64,000 nt of DNA from Oreohelix idahoensis (GCA_024509875.1 JAMPIV010003421.1:90001-154000), one strand, 5' to 3'. Counted from the stretch's first letter, positions 34,590 through 46,440 are shown. Notes: generated by a model not told the origin, from the sequence alone. Translations and numbers: made by a program.

Positions 34590-36895
34590 CAAGTACGGCG
34601 GTATCCGGGATCTTGTCTTGCCATTTGATGTTCATTACCTTTCTGAGACAGACTGTATGGAAGTGGTTAAGCTTCTTTACGTGGCGCCTGTATTCAGTCC
34701 ATGTTTCACATGCATAAAGCAGCACTGGAAGCACCGTAGCTCTGTACATCTTCAGCTTTGTCTGTAGCCTAATGCCACTTCGATGCCAAACGTTGGTGTA
34801 TAGTCTGCCAAATTTGCGGCTGGCGTTGGAGATCCCGGTGTTCACCTCATCATCAAAAACGATGTTCTGGGATAGTGTGCTACCAAGGTATGTGAATCTG
34901 TTCACAACTTTCAGTTTCTCACCATTTACAGTACCTTGATGACTGGCTCAGTATAAATTGTGCCAGTAGCTGGTTGGTACATGATTTCTGTTTTCTCCGT
35001 GTTGATGGTAAGCCCAAAGTTGGAATAGGCTTCGGAGATTCTATCCACGCTTTTCTGCAGATCAGCCTCTGAGCCAGCATTGAGGGCACAATCATCAGCA
35101 AACAGAAGATCTCTGATGGTGTGTGATTTGACCTTGGTTTTTGCTTGAAGCCTCTTAAGGTTAAACAATTTTCCATCAATACTATATTTGATGTCGATTC
35201 ATGTGTCCCCGTCTCTGAAAGCATCAGTCAGCAAAGCAGAAAACACGATACTGAACAAAGTCGGTGCAAGTACACACTCTTGTTTAACTCCATTTGAGAC
35301 GTGGAAAGGCTCCGATAGCTCACCGTTTTCCTGAACTCTAGCCTGCATTCCATCATGCAGTTGCTGCACTATTGTGATAAATTTCTTTGGGCAGCCGTAT
35401 TTTGCCATGATCTTCCATAGACCCTCTCTACTGACCGTGTCGAACGCCTTTGTCAAGTTGATGAAAGCTGCGTACAGGTCACAGTGTTGTTTTTGGCATT
35501 TTTCTTGTAGCTGTCTTGCAGTGAACACCATATCGGTGGTTCCACGTTCTTTCCGGAATCCACACTGACTTTCAGGAAGAAGACCTTTGTCAAGATGAGC
35601 CGTAAGGCGATTCAGAAGGATTCTGGCGAATATCTTCCCTGCGATTGATAGTAGCCTCGATGATTGGTACAGTCTTGGCGATTACCTTTATGTTTATACA
35701 GATGTAAAATTGACACATCTTTGAGATCGTTTGGTATGGTTTCACTCTGCCACATTTGTTGGACGATCATGTGAAGTTTCTCTATCAGAACTGTACCACC
35801 ATCTTTATAGACCTCAACAGGAAATGAATCGGAGCCGGGGGCCTTTCCACTAGAAAGTTGACGAATCGCCTTTTGAGTTTCCTCCAGAGTTGGTATATCA
35901 TCTAGTGCTTCATTTATAGGAATTTGGGGCAGCCGGTTGATGGCTTCGTCGTTAATAGATGATGGATGGTTCAGAATATTATTAAAATGTTCTACCCAGC
36001 ATTGGAGAATTTTTTCCTTGTCTGTAATTAGTGTTTTTCCATCTGCATTAAGGAGGGGAAATGATCCTGATGATGTTGGACCATAGACGGCTTTGAGTGC
36101 ATGGTAAAAAAATTTTAAGTCATGTCTGTCAGCAAAGCCTTGGAGCTCATCTGCTTTATTACTCAGCCATGAGTCCCGCATCTGGCGTAGTTTATGTTGG
36201 ACGATTCTACGCATGTTGTTGAAAGCGTCTTTCTTGGATGTAGATTTTGGATCATTTAAATATGCTTTATGGAGATGGGGTTTTTCAGCAAACATCTTCT
36301 TTATATTATCTGAGTTCTCATCAAACCAGTCATTTTGTTTCTTGATGGTGGGACTCAGGACCTCTGTAGCAGTGTTGTAGATCTGCTTACTAAGGGCTGC
36401 CCAATTTGCTTCCACACTTTGGCCGTCTAACGAGATAGATTTGAGACGGTCTTCTAGGGTGTCAGTAAATGACTGTTTGATTTTTATCTCCAGGGAACAG
36501 TCGAAGGTAAACGGAGAAGAGGAAGGCAAAGAAAATCCTGGGCTGATAACATCAAAGAATGGGCAGGACACGGTTTTTCCACACTTGTACGCATTGCTGA
36601 GGATAGAGAGCAGTGGAGGACCCTGTCTGCTGATGCTTCCACCATGGCACCCCTACGACCCATGACGGGTTACGGGTTGAGATGAGATGAGTTTGGTGAC
36701 ATCCAGCCTTTTTTGAGTTTTCTTCCCCTGAGGGCGCCTGGCTGGTTGGATACGAATTTTAAGTTTAGACACAATGAGGCGATGATCAGTCCAGCATTCG
36801 GCACGACATATGTCCTTCTTCCTAACAATTACATAGTCAATTGGGTGCCAATGCTTTGAGCGAGGGTGCATCCAGGAGGTCCTGTTTCCGGTAGT
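34590..36895 (-). pseudogene. LINE family D: endonuclease end and reverse transcriptase, decayed
   Basis: From right to left on the minus strand: the end of an AP-endonuclease-like domain (HPIDYVIVRKK at 36,840; CWTDHRLIVSKLKI at 36,770), a linker, then the reverse transcriptase (LSSGKAPGSDSFPVEVYKDG near 35,830; LTKAFDTVSREGL near 35,440; SNGVKQECVLAPTLF near 35,290; DLLFADDCAL, the FADD catalytic box, near 35,100) and the connection domain (RFTYLGSTLSQ, PVLLYACETW). It breaks off near 34,590 and 36,895. Inactivating damage: a frameshift near 35,600, a stop at 35,199 and another between 34,926 and 34,905, plus a LINE-E insertion at 36,479-36,689. The clade is RTE/jockey-like, not further assigned. 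Confidence 0.9.
36479..36689 (+). pseudogene. LINE family E, extreme C-terminus, inserted in LINE-D
   Basis: The plus strand encodes LQGTVEGKRRRGRQRKSWAD, then NIKEWAGHGFSTLVRIAEDR and a WRTLSADASTMAPLRP ending, followed by a GATGA-repeat tail. It is a typical LINE C-terminus of another family, in the opposite orientation to LINE-D. On both sides the LINE-D protein alignment continues (RLDVTKL to the right, IKIKQSF to the left), so this is a 211-bp 5'-truncated insertion. A GTTTG repeat may be part of the target duplication. Confidence 0.85.
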
Positions 36896-38486
36896 GTTGC
36901 TGTCATTTTTGACGGAGTCATCTGTCAAGTTATTTGCTTATGTTTTTATCATAAGAATAATTGTGTCTTTACCTGCGATGTCAGGTTGATTAGGGGTTGT
37001 CTTCCCTTGTTTATTCATTCATTGTGTTTGACCTTTAGGATCAAAGGTAGACAGTTCTGGCGTATGCCTATAGGCAGGGTTTTTTAAGCGGGAGTGGAGT
37101 TAGACTTCCGGCAAGCCGTGAAGTGTCCTGGGTTTTCTGAAGGGACCAAGGGTCCATTGTGTTTTTCGGGGAGAATCTTCGAAGTGACTGCGATGGCAGT
37201 TTTCCCCAGTGAATCTCTGTGCGTTGGAATGACAGCAGAGTTCCTTATTATGTTCTGTGGATTCGGTTACAGGTAATACCGACTTTTTCCATTACTATGC
37301 TTTCGGTGGCAGAACATGTTAGAAGATTGCTAGTCTGTGAACTGCAGCTCACCGATCCTCCATTTCAGAACTTATATTTTGTGCTCGAGGTAGCCATCCA
37401 AGACTATTAGTCTTTATATTGTCCAGAAATCCAGTGACGAAGATATATTGTGGGAACCGCAGATTGGCGGTATTTATGTCTACAATAAGCATTACTGCAG
37501 GGTTGATGGTAACCTGCTTATCAGAACGAGGACTGTGTTTTCGGCTAATGTACTACAGCCTAATACAGTGCAATTGGCGGGGAATGCCAAGTTGCACCTA
37601 TGTGTCAAAGTGATTAAGGTATCTGACGCGTTTAGTCAGTGATACCAGGGCGACGCCACGAACTGTCATTATTGAAGAACATTGTATTGACCATGCACGA
37701 ATATTCAAATGTTTACCAGCTTGTTGAATGCCTAATGTATACCTATCGATTTCCGGTCAGCATGACCTTGTTACACTGACTGTTCCTGTTGATACCATGT
37801 GTGTTCTCGTCAATAAATGTTTTGAAACGTGCCTGCAGTGTCCAAGCATCCTTGACTACTGCATGTGAGTGTATGGGTTGCAGGGTCTACATATATACGA
37901 GCCTAAACACATTCGCGTCTTCATTCGCACCCACACTCAGTTCATCATACGCTCGCACTACACACCTAACAACATGTATACTGTCTTGGGCCAGTGATCA
38001 CCTCAACAAGAGAAAAAGACAGTTACAGGTAGGAAGTCGAAAAATGGTGTTGGTGACAAGGAGGTCATGTTCTGCGCAAGTCTGGAGGAGAAAAAGTCCC
38101 TTGCTGTTACAGCGACCGACGCCGTACTTTCCGATAGTGCCATTCACCTGTAGTTCACTAAGCATTATACGAGATTCGATCTAGTCTTTACCATTGTTTC
38201 ACTGCTTAATTTACCACATAACACAATTTACTTTAAGTATGTAACCGAAATATATTCTAGTTATTTTTCTCACTAATTATCTTCTCTCCCACCTTCCACT
38301 GAAACCGTCAAACACAAACTGGGCGTTGCAAATTGCAACAGTTTTCCTTGACTGGATATCCACTCTGGTCCAGTCAATACAGATTGGGGCTGGCAAATTT
38401 AGTAGCCCCTTCAATACTGTTCCAATCTCACACCCTGGGCGATTGCCTTCTGTTCGGAACTTTAGACCAGTAAGGTTTTTTTTATT
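36896..38486. other. Nothing recognised
   Basis: Less AT-rich than the neighbourhood. Several 60-130 aa ORFs occur (e.g. 37,789-38,184 plus) but none shows a domain, and I do not call them genes. Confidence 0.4.
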
Positions 38487-38780
38487 AGTAATCGTTTCGA
38501 CACAGAAAGATGGATATAACCGGTTTCTGTGGTAACCGTTTCAACACAGAAAGATGGACAGATTAGGTTTCCTTCGTAATCGTTTCAACATAGAAAGATT
38601 GTCATATTAGGTTTCCGTAGTAATCGTTTCAGCACAGAAAGATGGGCAGATTAGGTTTCTGAGGTAATCGTTTCAACATAGAAAGATTGACAGAACAGGT
38701 TTCGGTGGTAATCGGTTCAACACAGAAAAATGGACAGATTAGGTTTCGGTGGTAATTGTTTCAACACAGAAAGATTGTGT
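38487..38780. repeat. 44-bp minisatellite, about 7 units
   Basis: Units of GTAATCGTTTCAACACAGAA, then AGATGGACAGATTAGGTTTC, then GGTG recur every 44 bp with about 10-20% divergence. It is not related by eye to M46. Confidence 0.9.
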
Positions 38781-40379
38781 GGTGAGATAGATATTTGATA
38801 GAAAGTATAGTTCCCAGAACTGGAGAAGAAACTGATGAACTAGTGGTATGGATGGCACTGGACACGTCAGATTGTTAACTGCACAGTTCTATATGGTAGC
38901 TGTAGAAGAGAGCCGTGAAGTAAGTTACCTTTTCGCTAGACCTATCTTATGCTCTAAGGGTGTCTCTATAACTAAGTGAGTGCAGCTCGTTGTTAATTCA
39001 ATACCAATTTATAATTATAAGTGTTCTTTGACCACACAACAAAATTATAACTGGAAATTTGAATAATTCAAAACTGCAGTTATAAACAAATCAATGCACT
39101 TTATTGATTAATGATGAATAGCAAAAACAAAGTAGCACCTTGGTATATAGATATCTTACAAAATTTCATTCAATTTACAAAATGTATATTGTCACTGTTT
39201 GGTCAGCATCATTGTGTTATTGGATTGGGTGTCTTGGTTTGTATGTTCATGTTAAGTTTTACTTGCTTGACGCGTTGTAGTAGCTGACTTCCCTCGGTCA
39301 TTAAAACATCTGGACATTGAAGACGCTATGCTTATGCAAGGAACAGTGTTGGTCCACTGTTAAACAGTTCACAATTTCCAAAACTGTGTCACGTTTTTCA
39401 CCACTAGCTGAACCTGCGAGAAATGACCAGGGTATAGTGTCTGTGGTTTATAACCAAGACGCCCCTCTGATGCTGACTGGCCACTGTTGATCAGACTCCT
39501 CATTTCGTCAACACTGTCTTGAAGCTGTTGTTAAATCAGTTCAAAGGGGGTACGTCGTACAACAATACAATACATTAAAAAATGTTAACATCAGTTACAG
39601 ACATTTTTCAAACCCAGTCATAATTACTTCCCTTTGCCTTTGCGTTATGCCAAAGTTAGCAAAATTGTTTCCCTTACAATAGATAAATCTACCGAAATAA
39701 GAGACAAGAAATGAAATAGAGAAGATCAACTCTTTGAGCATAGTATACAAAAGCAAAGCCCTTAAAGGGACTGTAAGCTTTTATTGCTACCGTTGGTCAG
39801 TCCAAACCCCTCTAAAGGAAGAGATTAATTATAAAGTCCATGTGTCGCATGTCCGTCAGAATTCACAGTACAGACAAATATGTATCTTTAGTACTGCTGG
39901 TTGTAGAATTTATGCACGTGAGACAAATATGATGTAAGCATAATGCACGCCATAAGGTTGTTTACCGTCTTGCGTCAGTCAATAAATCAGCCATATCATA
40001 AAAGATCTACTACATCTACCGTTTGCCACCATCACTAATTGTCCTTCCTAGCACATGGTGTCTGCTTAATATCAACAATGTTCACTAAAGTATTGCAATA
40101 AATAAAATCTCTGATTGCAATCAATATTCGATGTTTCTGGCTCTACTCATTATCAAGAAATGAAATGTACAATCTTACAAAGCCATTCCTACCTTTACGA
40201 TCTTATGATTATTATTATTAAAGTGCACCATCTGAATTTGATTCTCTATCCCAATATATTTTGAAAGTGAATTATTCCTTCAAAACGTTGGAACATTAAA
40301 ATATTATCCCAGCACATTAAAAAATTAGCAAATATGCTCTACATATACATACATATATACATAGCCCCTATGCTACACC
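38781..40379. other. Nothing recognised
   Basis: No repeat or coding signal that I can support. Confidence 0.4.
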
Positions 40380-40625
40380 TCCATACAGTTTGTCGTGGAG
40401 AGAAGTAGGTTGTTGCCATATGCTACTCCGAACACTGCTGTCTATTGGGCTCGACTGCAGCAGATGTTCGGCTGTCATGGGGTTGATGCCACAGATGCAG
40501 AGATCTGTTGTACCAGTTATGTACTTGTGGTATAGATGGATGGTACCTCAATTTGTTGTGTCTAGTGCGTAGCCGGAAATGACCCTGTCAAAAGCAGTGC
40601 CTTTCATAGGCTGTAATATCTTGGC
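40380..40625 (-). pseudogene. LINE family M, RNase H-type C-terminus
   Basis: The minus strand encodes a FRLRTRHNKLRYHLYHKY-like stretch (across one frameshift near 40,550), followed by a Cys/His segment, TTDLCICGINPMTAEHLLQS, and IWQQPTSLHDKLYG. A C-x-C-G-x4-M-T-A-E-H-L-L-Q motif at the C-terminus is typical of jockey-type LINEs that carry an RNase H and a terminal zinc-binding region. No RT is present; this is a short decayed fragment. Confidence 0.65.
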
Positions 40626-40984
40626 TACTTGTCGTCACAGTTACATAAGTCATGCATTTTTTAAACGATCTAGCCATCGGAAAATAAAAATATCCATACT
40701 TATCTGCGTGCTAAGACGTAATCGAGCCCACCCAGTTCAAGCCCGATAAAGACAGAAAAGTCAAGAGTTATAATATAAACGTATCAACTGTTACTAAAGA
40801 GGAAGACATACGTGCCTGTAATACTGATAAATAACCACCAAATTTGATTAAGCTTCTCGCGAGTGTGAATATCACGGACACCAAGTAATGTGAGAGGTTT
40901 AAAAGAGTTTTTTTTTTGGTGTGTTTTTTTTTAAAATCCAGTTACTGAATTCTGCCCAGTTCACGCGAGATCCTATTTGATTGA
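40626..40984. other. Nothing recognised
   Basis: No feature supported. Confidence 0.4.
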
Positions 40985-41205
40985 AGGTAGGGGTAGTCCC
41001 ATACCAGAGATTGCCGTAGGGGAGTGAAGTGTTAGAGATTTAACCAGACTAGGTCCACATTTTTTATATGAGGTAAGGGTAAGCAGTTCCCTCCCCTGCT
41101 GCTCTTTCTTTCCCTAACTCAAGAACAGTCAGCCAGAACCCAGTAACTTCGCTACGAAGGGAAAGCGCTCTAACCGGTTAACCCATCGGGGCAAAGGTAA
41201 AGGAT
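40985..41205 (-). mobile_element. SINE3, tRNA-derived head and body
   Basis: On the minus strand the head reads GATGGGTTAACCGGTTAGAG, then CGCTTTCCCTTCGTAGCG, with a tRNA-like A box (GTTAGAGCGC region) and a weak B-box-like ACTGGGTTCTGG. The body contains the complement of GTAGGGGAGTGAAGTGTTA, which recurs at 60,330. It ends near GAAGGTAGGGGTAGTC on plus. A similar AAAGGTAAAGG flanks the head, so a short target duplication is possible. Confidence 0.5.
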
Positions 41206-41542
41206 CCCGTTACACATCCATTGAGGCATATTGGGAATATGGTGTTAGGCCCATATTTTCTTGACCATCGGCACACTAGTTAGCCCATCTAATATTTGAT
41301 TACGGCTTACTATTTTGGCTTCTTATGGAGTATATTTTTTGCCCAAAAAAATGTTTTTCAGATGATGAACCTTGTAGCTACTTGTTTTGATTTCCACAAG
41401 CGCAGTCCGTTGGGGATTATTGCCCACTATGCTTGCCGTGGGCCCCGCGAAGTTCCTAGGGGCCTCCCTAGAGACACAGAAAGAATACGGCTGTTGCTCC
41501 CTCAGCCATTTGGGGTACAAGGCGACCAATTTTATGTTGTGG
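41206..41542. other. Nothing recognised
   Basis: Overlapping ORFs on both strands (41,296-41,604) have no recognisable domain. Confidence 0.4.
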
Positions 41543-41877
41543 CTAGTGTAAAAGCCCGTCATAAGACGGGAATTAAATTCAAAAGCACCAATACCTAACG
41601 GCAATTTTACTTATTCAAAAGTTTTTTTAAAAACCACTGTGCATCACCACAGTACACGAACTACGTAGCAGCAGCGAGGATCACACATACGGGATCACAC
41701 ATTCTATAAATATATTTTTGTGCACACCGTCATTTGCGCATTCTTCTTTGGTAAGTGTTACTATTTTTGGGAGAGTACATATAAGGGAAACAATACAATT
41801 AATGTCTAACTTTCAACCAAAGTTGCATCCCTTAGCGTTACGCACTGGCAGAAAAAGCTGAGATTTTATATATAGGA
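41543..41877 (-). mobile_element. Helitron-like non-autonomous element, copy 2
   Basis: 335 bp, minus orientation. The 5' end is TCCTATATATAAAATCTCAG, preceded by A on the minus strand. The 3' end is the CCCGTC-TTAT-GACGGG hairpin followed by CTTTTACACTAG. The body matches 15,365-15,691. The inner segment CACAGTACACGAACT...GAGGATC and CACATTCTATAAATATTTTT matches the SINE1 body, suggesting capture of about 85 bp. The base after CTAG on the minus strand is C rather than T, a small departure from the rule. Confidence 0.7.
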
Positions 41878-43676
41878 TGAGGCTGACAAACCTCATCATG
41901 TAAAACAAATTGCTACAGAAACCCCCTCTACAAGAGCTTGTGAATGCCTGGTGCAGCTTTCCTACAACCGGACTAGCTGAAGTTCTGGTTCCATGTTCCG
42001 TATGGAACGCAAAGGAAAAGGTGATGATGAATTATGGCTTCTTTGGTGTATGTTTATTGCAACTTTTTTCAGGTGATGGATTTTATAGATATTTGCTTTG
42101 ATTTCCACAAACGCAGGTCGATGGATTATTACCAACTATGCGTGGTGCATGTCTCTAAGAGAATCGCCTGCTCAAAGGGGCGTGAGCTTGACAAGCACAA
42201 ACTGTGTGTCTCTTTATAAACAGAATGTAGACTAGATATAACATAAAACATTGACAGAAACATATCATTTGGAACAATGCTTACTTGACATCAGGATCAA
42301 TTTCAACAGTGTTAACTTGGCATCACGATCAATTCCAACAATGTTAACTAAACATCACGATCAGTTGGAGCAAATGGCTTACTTGACAGGTACCTCTTGA
42401 TGTGCCAATAATCGGCGTGATTGTTAATTCGTTGCTGACTTATTTTGTCTCAGGATCTGACTGTCAGCTTCAAATGTTAATTCTTCTGTCATCTCTGTGC
42501 ATTATCTTGTCTTTGCTGTAAACTTTAATGATACCCGCTCGTGAGATTTGTCTCCTTTTATGTAATTTTTTTTCTGTACGCCTTCATCAAGGTGTCATCT
42601 ACAGTCTAATTTGCTCTAACAAACCCGTATTCATTACTTCTGTGAAAGCACCCTTTTTTCATGTCATCCTTACACCTGGTACGGATAAACAAAACAACTT
42701 GCGAAAACATTCAGATGTACCTACATGACATTGGGCAGAAGGGCGAGAACCCAAGCGCCGCTGGATCAATGACAACAACCATGTCACCTTCTACCACCAC
42801 CCCCATCCTACTTCCTTTTCCAACCCTCCAAAACATCGCTGCTAAGACTAGTTTCAGGTTGTCTCATCAAACCTGATTGATGCACGGACTTTCCTTGTAA
42901 TTATCCCATGCTGTATCTATCGCTGCTTTATAGATAGCCCTGTCAAGAGAGCAAAAGATTTCGATGAATCGTTTACTGAGATATGATTAACTCATGTCAG
43001 AGATAGATCTCATGCAAATAGAATGTGCTGTCCAACAAAAAAATGTCACGCGATGACAACCCGGAAGTGGAAGTCGGGCTCAGTGTGTGAAAGTCAGGAT
43101 TACAGATGCCGTGAATAAACTGGGAAGATTCGTGAAATGCTAGCTGAGTAGAAGTAGTATGGGAAGAATCATGAAATGCTAGCTGAGTAGAAGTAGTAGT
43201 TGTAACCGCCTTCAGTCATAATTGACTATGGGAATGCGCTTCTGGGGTGATAGCCCTCAGCTGTTTATTTTTTTCTTGGTGTCTCTTTCGGCGCGTTCTG
43301 TTCTCTTCTGCTTGTTTTGAGAGCTTTTTTTCGTTCAATCTGAGGTGGTACTGTAGGGAGCATGGTCACTTTGTGCGATCGGCATCTTCATCCTCCCAGG
43401 TTGCTGGATATCACAGAATTATTGTGACCGTTATGTGTTTAGCTGTAAATATATATCAGTCATATAGATATTATATACCGAAACTGGAAACATCAAAATG
43501 CATAAATGACACGTCCTTGTTGTCACATTCTTCTGCTTGCCATTTTTGTCCGTTCCCAAAGGAGCATGGGCTTCTTCCGGGATACCTGTAGCAAAAGCAC
43601 TTCATCGGCTTTTGTAGTTGTGGCTCCTGTAGCAATTTGTTAGCACCTGGTGCAACCAATTCCAGTCCCCTTATAC
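41878..43676. other. No gene recognised; two short direct duplications
   Basis: At 42,277-42,372 a 32-34 bp phrase (GTTAACTTGGCATCACGATC) is repeated about 2.5 times. At 43,120-43,197 a 39-bp phrase (GGGAAGA-TC-TGAAATGCTA, then GCTGAGTAGAAGTAGTA) occurs twice. Otherwise nothing is supported. Confidence 0.5.
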
Positions 43677-43683
43677 GATGCGC

Positions 43684-44017
43684 TTGATAGGGTAAGCGTC
43701 TGAGTGGCTAATACAGTTACTGGATTCCGGGATCGAAACCTGGTAGCGTCACATTCCAGTGTACTCAGCTGTAAAAGGGTACCTGAAATATGACCTATAC
43801 TATATAATAAGGGGCTGCAGAAGTGATTGTATCATTAATTAGGCTGGATCGCTATAGGTACACATCCGGTGTTGCGTGTGGAAAATCGCGCTAATGACCC
43901 CTGTCCACGAAGCATTATTTTTGTGGTGCCTAGATGGCAGGAAGGATAGTATGATTCTCTTCCGTAGCTAGGCGTAGTTGCCGTTCAGATGGTCCTGGGT
44001 TCGAATCTCCGGCGAGC
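43684..44017 (+). mobile_element. Two tRNA-like promoter heads (SINE remnants?)
   Basis: The first head has an A-box-like GTCTGAGTGGCTAA (43,699) and a B-box-like GGATCGAAACC (43,730). The second has TAGGCGTAGTTGCC (43,969) and a near-perfect B box GGGTTCGAATC (43,997-44,007). I could not fold either as an intact tRNA, and the spacing of the second pair is short. They are probably SINE heads rather than tRNA genes. Confidence 0.4.
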
Positions 44018-44713
44018 CTATCACTTCTGTTGTCTAGTTTTGTACTTCTTTATTTCTCACGAGTGCCTAAAATATACCTGTCTGTGTGTAATATTTATTT
44101 ACTGCAGTACAATCAGCGTCATAGAGAGACTACAGAGTATAAATGAACAATGAGAAATGTTGTAGGAGCCGATAGAAAACACATGAAAAGAAATCGTATC
44201 AGCAATAAACAAGGACAGCAAATAAGTAGTGGACCACAGTTGAAGTTTTACATTTGATGAACACAAGAAGAAAGACGGAGCAAGGCAAAGAAGAATACGG
44301 AAGGTTAAATCAAGAAATATAAACAAAAAATTCAGACAACGAAAGGAAGTCAGCTAAATCAGAACCGCAGTTAGAACAAAGTGCAGTAAAAGGCACGCAG
44401 CCAACGTGCAAGGAAATCAAGGATTTAACCTGCAGAAGAACGCAAACATTCTCTGGCTCTTTGAAATTAAATGAAGAAGCAATTTTAATAAGTCAAGAGA
44501 ACGCAATTTAAACAAGGGACAGTATACACACAGGGCTTCTACGATAAGAAAAGATATGAAAAAAAAAGTACTCATGTTAACAGTCATGGACCACCAATGT
44601 GTGTGGCAAATATTGAGGACGCCGTAAGCCACATGAAGAAAAGCAAGGCCCTGAAGCAGATAATTAAATAGTACATGACATGGCGGCTGCGGAAGAATTT
44701 GGAAAAGAAGATA

Positions 44714-45008
44714 TGATAAAACTTGTTAATGCCATCCACAGCAGTGCATACCCACTGATAAAACTTGTTAATGCCATCCACAGCAGTGCATACCCACTGA
44801 TAAAACTTTTAATGTCATCCACAGCAGCGCATACTCACTGATAAAACTTGTTTATGCCATCCACAGCAGCGCATACCCACTGATAAAACTTGTTAATGCC
44901 ATCCACAGCAGTGCATACCCACTGATAAAACTTGTTAATGCCATCCACAGCAGCGCATACCCACTGATAAAACTTGTTAATGCCATCCACAGCAGTGCAT
45001 ACCCACTG
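44714..45008. repeat. 42-bp minisatellite born from LINE-K RT coding sequence
   Basis: Seven units of ATAAAACTTGTTAATGCCAT, then CCACAGCAGTGCATACCCAC, then TG (one unit shortened). One unit is exactly 14 LINE-K codons (KLVNAIHSSAYPLI), so amplification kept the frame. The opposite strand is open and gives a repeated SGYALLWMALTSFI ORF that is an artefact. Confidence 0.92.
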
Positions 45009-45017
45009 AATGATGTA

Positions 45018-45431
45018 CAGGTCGCTCTCGATATACTCCAGGGATGTGTTCCTAGACGAACTGGCGCATTTTGAATTCGGGTAAATTGAAACAATTTTTA
45101 AATATAAGTCAATGAATGATTTACGTTCCAGGCATCCAAAAAAAAAAAAAATGACCAGTAATATAATGCGTTTATATTTAAAGCTCTTAAATGAAGTCTA
45201 TAAAATAAAGTAATTTAAATTAAATTAACATCGTAGATAAAGAAAAGTAAATTTAAACAAAAAGTATTTTGCGAACTTACAACCCACAATGACCTAAGAA
45301 ATCGGTTTTAGTTCTCGGACGAAGTACCTATATATATATATATTCTTTTGTATTTTCGATTTTTTTCCCCCTCGGATTTCAAAATTGGCGTTATTGTGTA
45401 TCGGTGCAAATTGGACCGTCGCAAATACCTG
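45018..45431. mobile_element. pogo/mariner-like MITE with TA target duplication
   Basis: Left end CAGGTCGCTCTCGATATAC; the complement of the right end is CAGGTATTTGCGACGG. The element is flanked by TA at 45,016-45,017 and 45,432-45,433. Removing it joins LINE-K codons ...GATG-TA-CTAAAATTG into the continuous peptide DVLKLLFVALPKV, which confirms the boundaries. It is 414 bp with no transposase, so non-autonomous. Confidence 0.75.
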
Positions 45432-46108
45432 TACTAAAATTGTTATTCGTAGCTTTGCCAAAAGTAAAACACATTTTTAAAAAAAAAAACAGACCTTGAG
45501 TCATCAGGTGTAAATACTACTAGTTTTAGAGTCAAGTGATCTAGGTACTATCAAAATTTATCATAAGAAGAATGAGAAGCAAAATAAAACCAGAAATTTG
45601 CGAAGAATAGTTCTGAATTGCAGAAGACTAAGGCACAAACAACGTCACAATAAGGATAAGAATATTAATAGAAAGATATAAAAATGAAAACAGATATGTG
45701 CTTGTGCTCCATAAACTACACTATGGCATTTGGCAAAGTAAAACATGACGAACTTGTATGAATATGTCAGAAGGCATAAACGTTAGTGGCAAAGATCTGA
45801 CAATAAAAAAGAACGTGAATTGACAACTTAACTGCAACAATACGAATCGACAACCAGGTAGGAAAGTTTCATCAGAATAAACAGTGTATGCATGCTGTCA
45901 CTTGATCTGCTCTGTCTGTGCAGAAAGTTAAGAAAAATGACATTGGAGCAAGTCTGACAAATGAACAATGCACAAGAAATATGGATAAAATCTCTCTCTA
46001 CGGTGAACATACACTGCTGGTTACTGCTTCGTGCGGGTTTCCTCACAAATATATAAATATATTTAAATTGTCGTCTTCCGCTGTCCAAAAGCACTTTCAT
46101 CCGACTCA

Positions 46109-46440
46109 TTGAGTTTAAAATTAATGCTCAGGGAGCATAAATATTCCGAGGAAGATAAAGTGGTGGATGGAAGCGGAGGTTGCCTGATATTCATATCAGA
46201 AGACCCAATACTTAAAAAGAGACATTTGTTTCCCCTTTGTGGTAAAAGTTGCCAGCAGTCGACGCTAGACGCCTACATCAGATGGGTCTTGAAGACGCTT
46301 GACAACCTTAGTAGTTACCCCAGCCTTACTGCATGGGACGTGCTACTGCCACCAGACTTGACTAATGAAGAGAAGGACCAGTCCAAAGCAAATGTGGGAA
46401 CCAATAAAGACTGGAGCAGAAGCTAACTGACCCTACACCG
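46109..46440 (+). other. Unrecognised 105-aa ORF and AT-rich surroundings
   Basis: An ORF at 46,109-46,426 contains PLCGKSCQQSTLDAYIRWV and LLPPDLTNEEKDQ, which I do not recognise. It lies between the decayed LINE-K and the LTR-L3 copy and could be a remnant of an LTR-element polyprotein. No start context or partner supports a host gene. Confidence 0.2.

Larger units (their letters stand above)
44120..45960 (+). pseudogene. LINE family K: reverse transcriptase region, strongly decayed
   Basis: Conceptual translation with many frame changes gives a collinear series of LINE pieces: a pre-RT linker (IKDLTCRRTQTFSGSLKLNE near 44,430), NIEDAVSHMKKSKALKQ (44,610; the start of the RT domain), EEFGKEDMIKLVNAIHSSAY (44,690), VLKLLFVALPKVKHI (45,435), RSKIKPEICEE (45,570) and GTNNVTIRIRILIERY (45,640). 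Stops and frameshifts are numerous. It hosts a 42-bp minisatellite and a TA-flanked MITE. The later part (RYVLVLHKLHYG, then VSGKDLTIKKNVN near 45,790) still follows RT order. Confidence 0.75.

Noticed and set aside
37789..38184. 131-aa plus-strand ORF as a possible host gene
   Set aside because: Serine/arginine-rich composition without a domain, in a stretch with many equally long random ORFs.
43684..44017. Functional tRNA genes
   Set aside because: B boxes are good, but I could not fold a cloverleaf with a clear anticodon arm and acceptor stem; SINE-type heads are more likely.
44852..45094. ORF with repeated SGYALLWMALTSFI
   Set aside because: Antisense reading of the 42-bp minisatellite derived from LINE-K.
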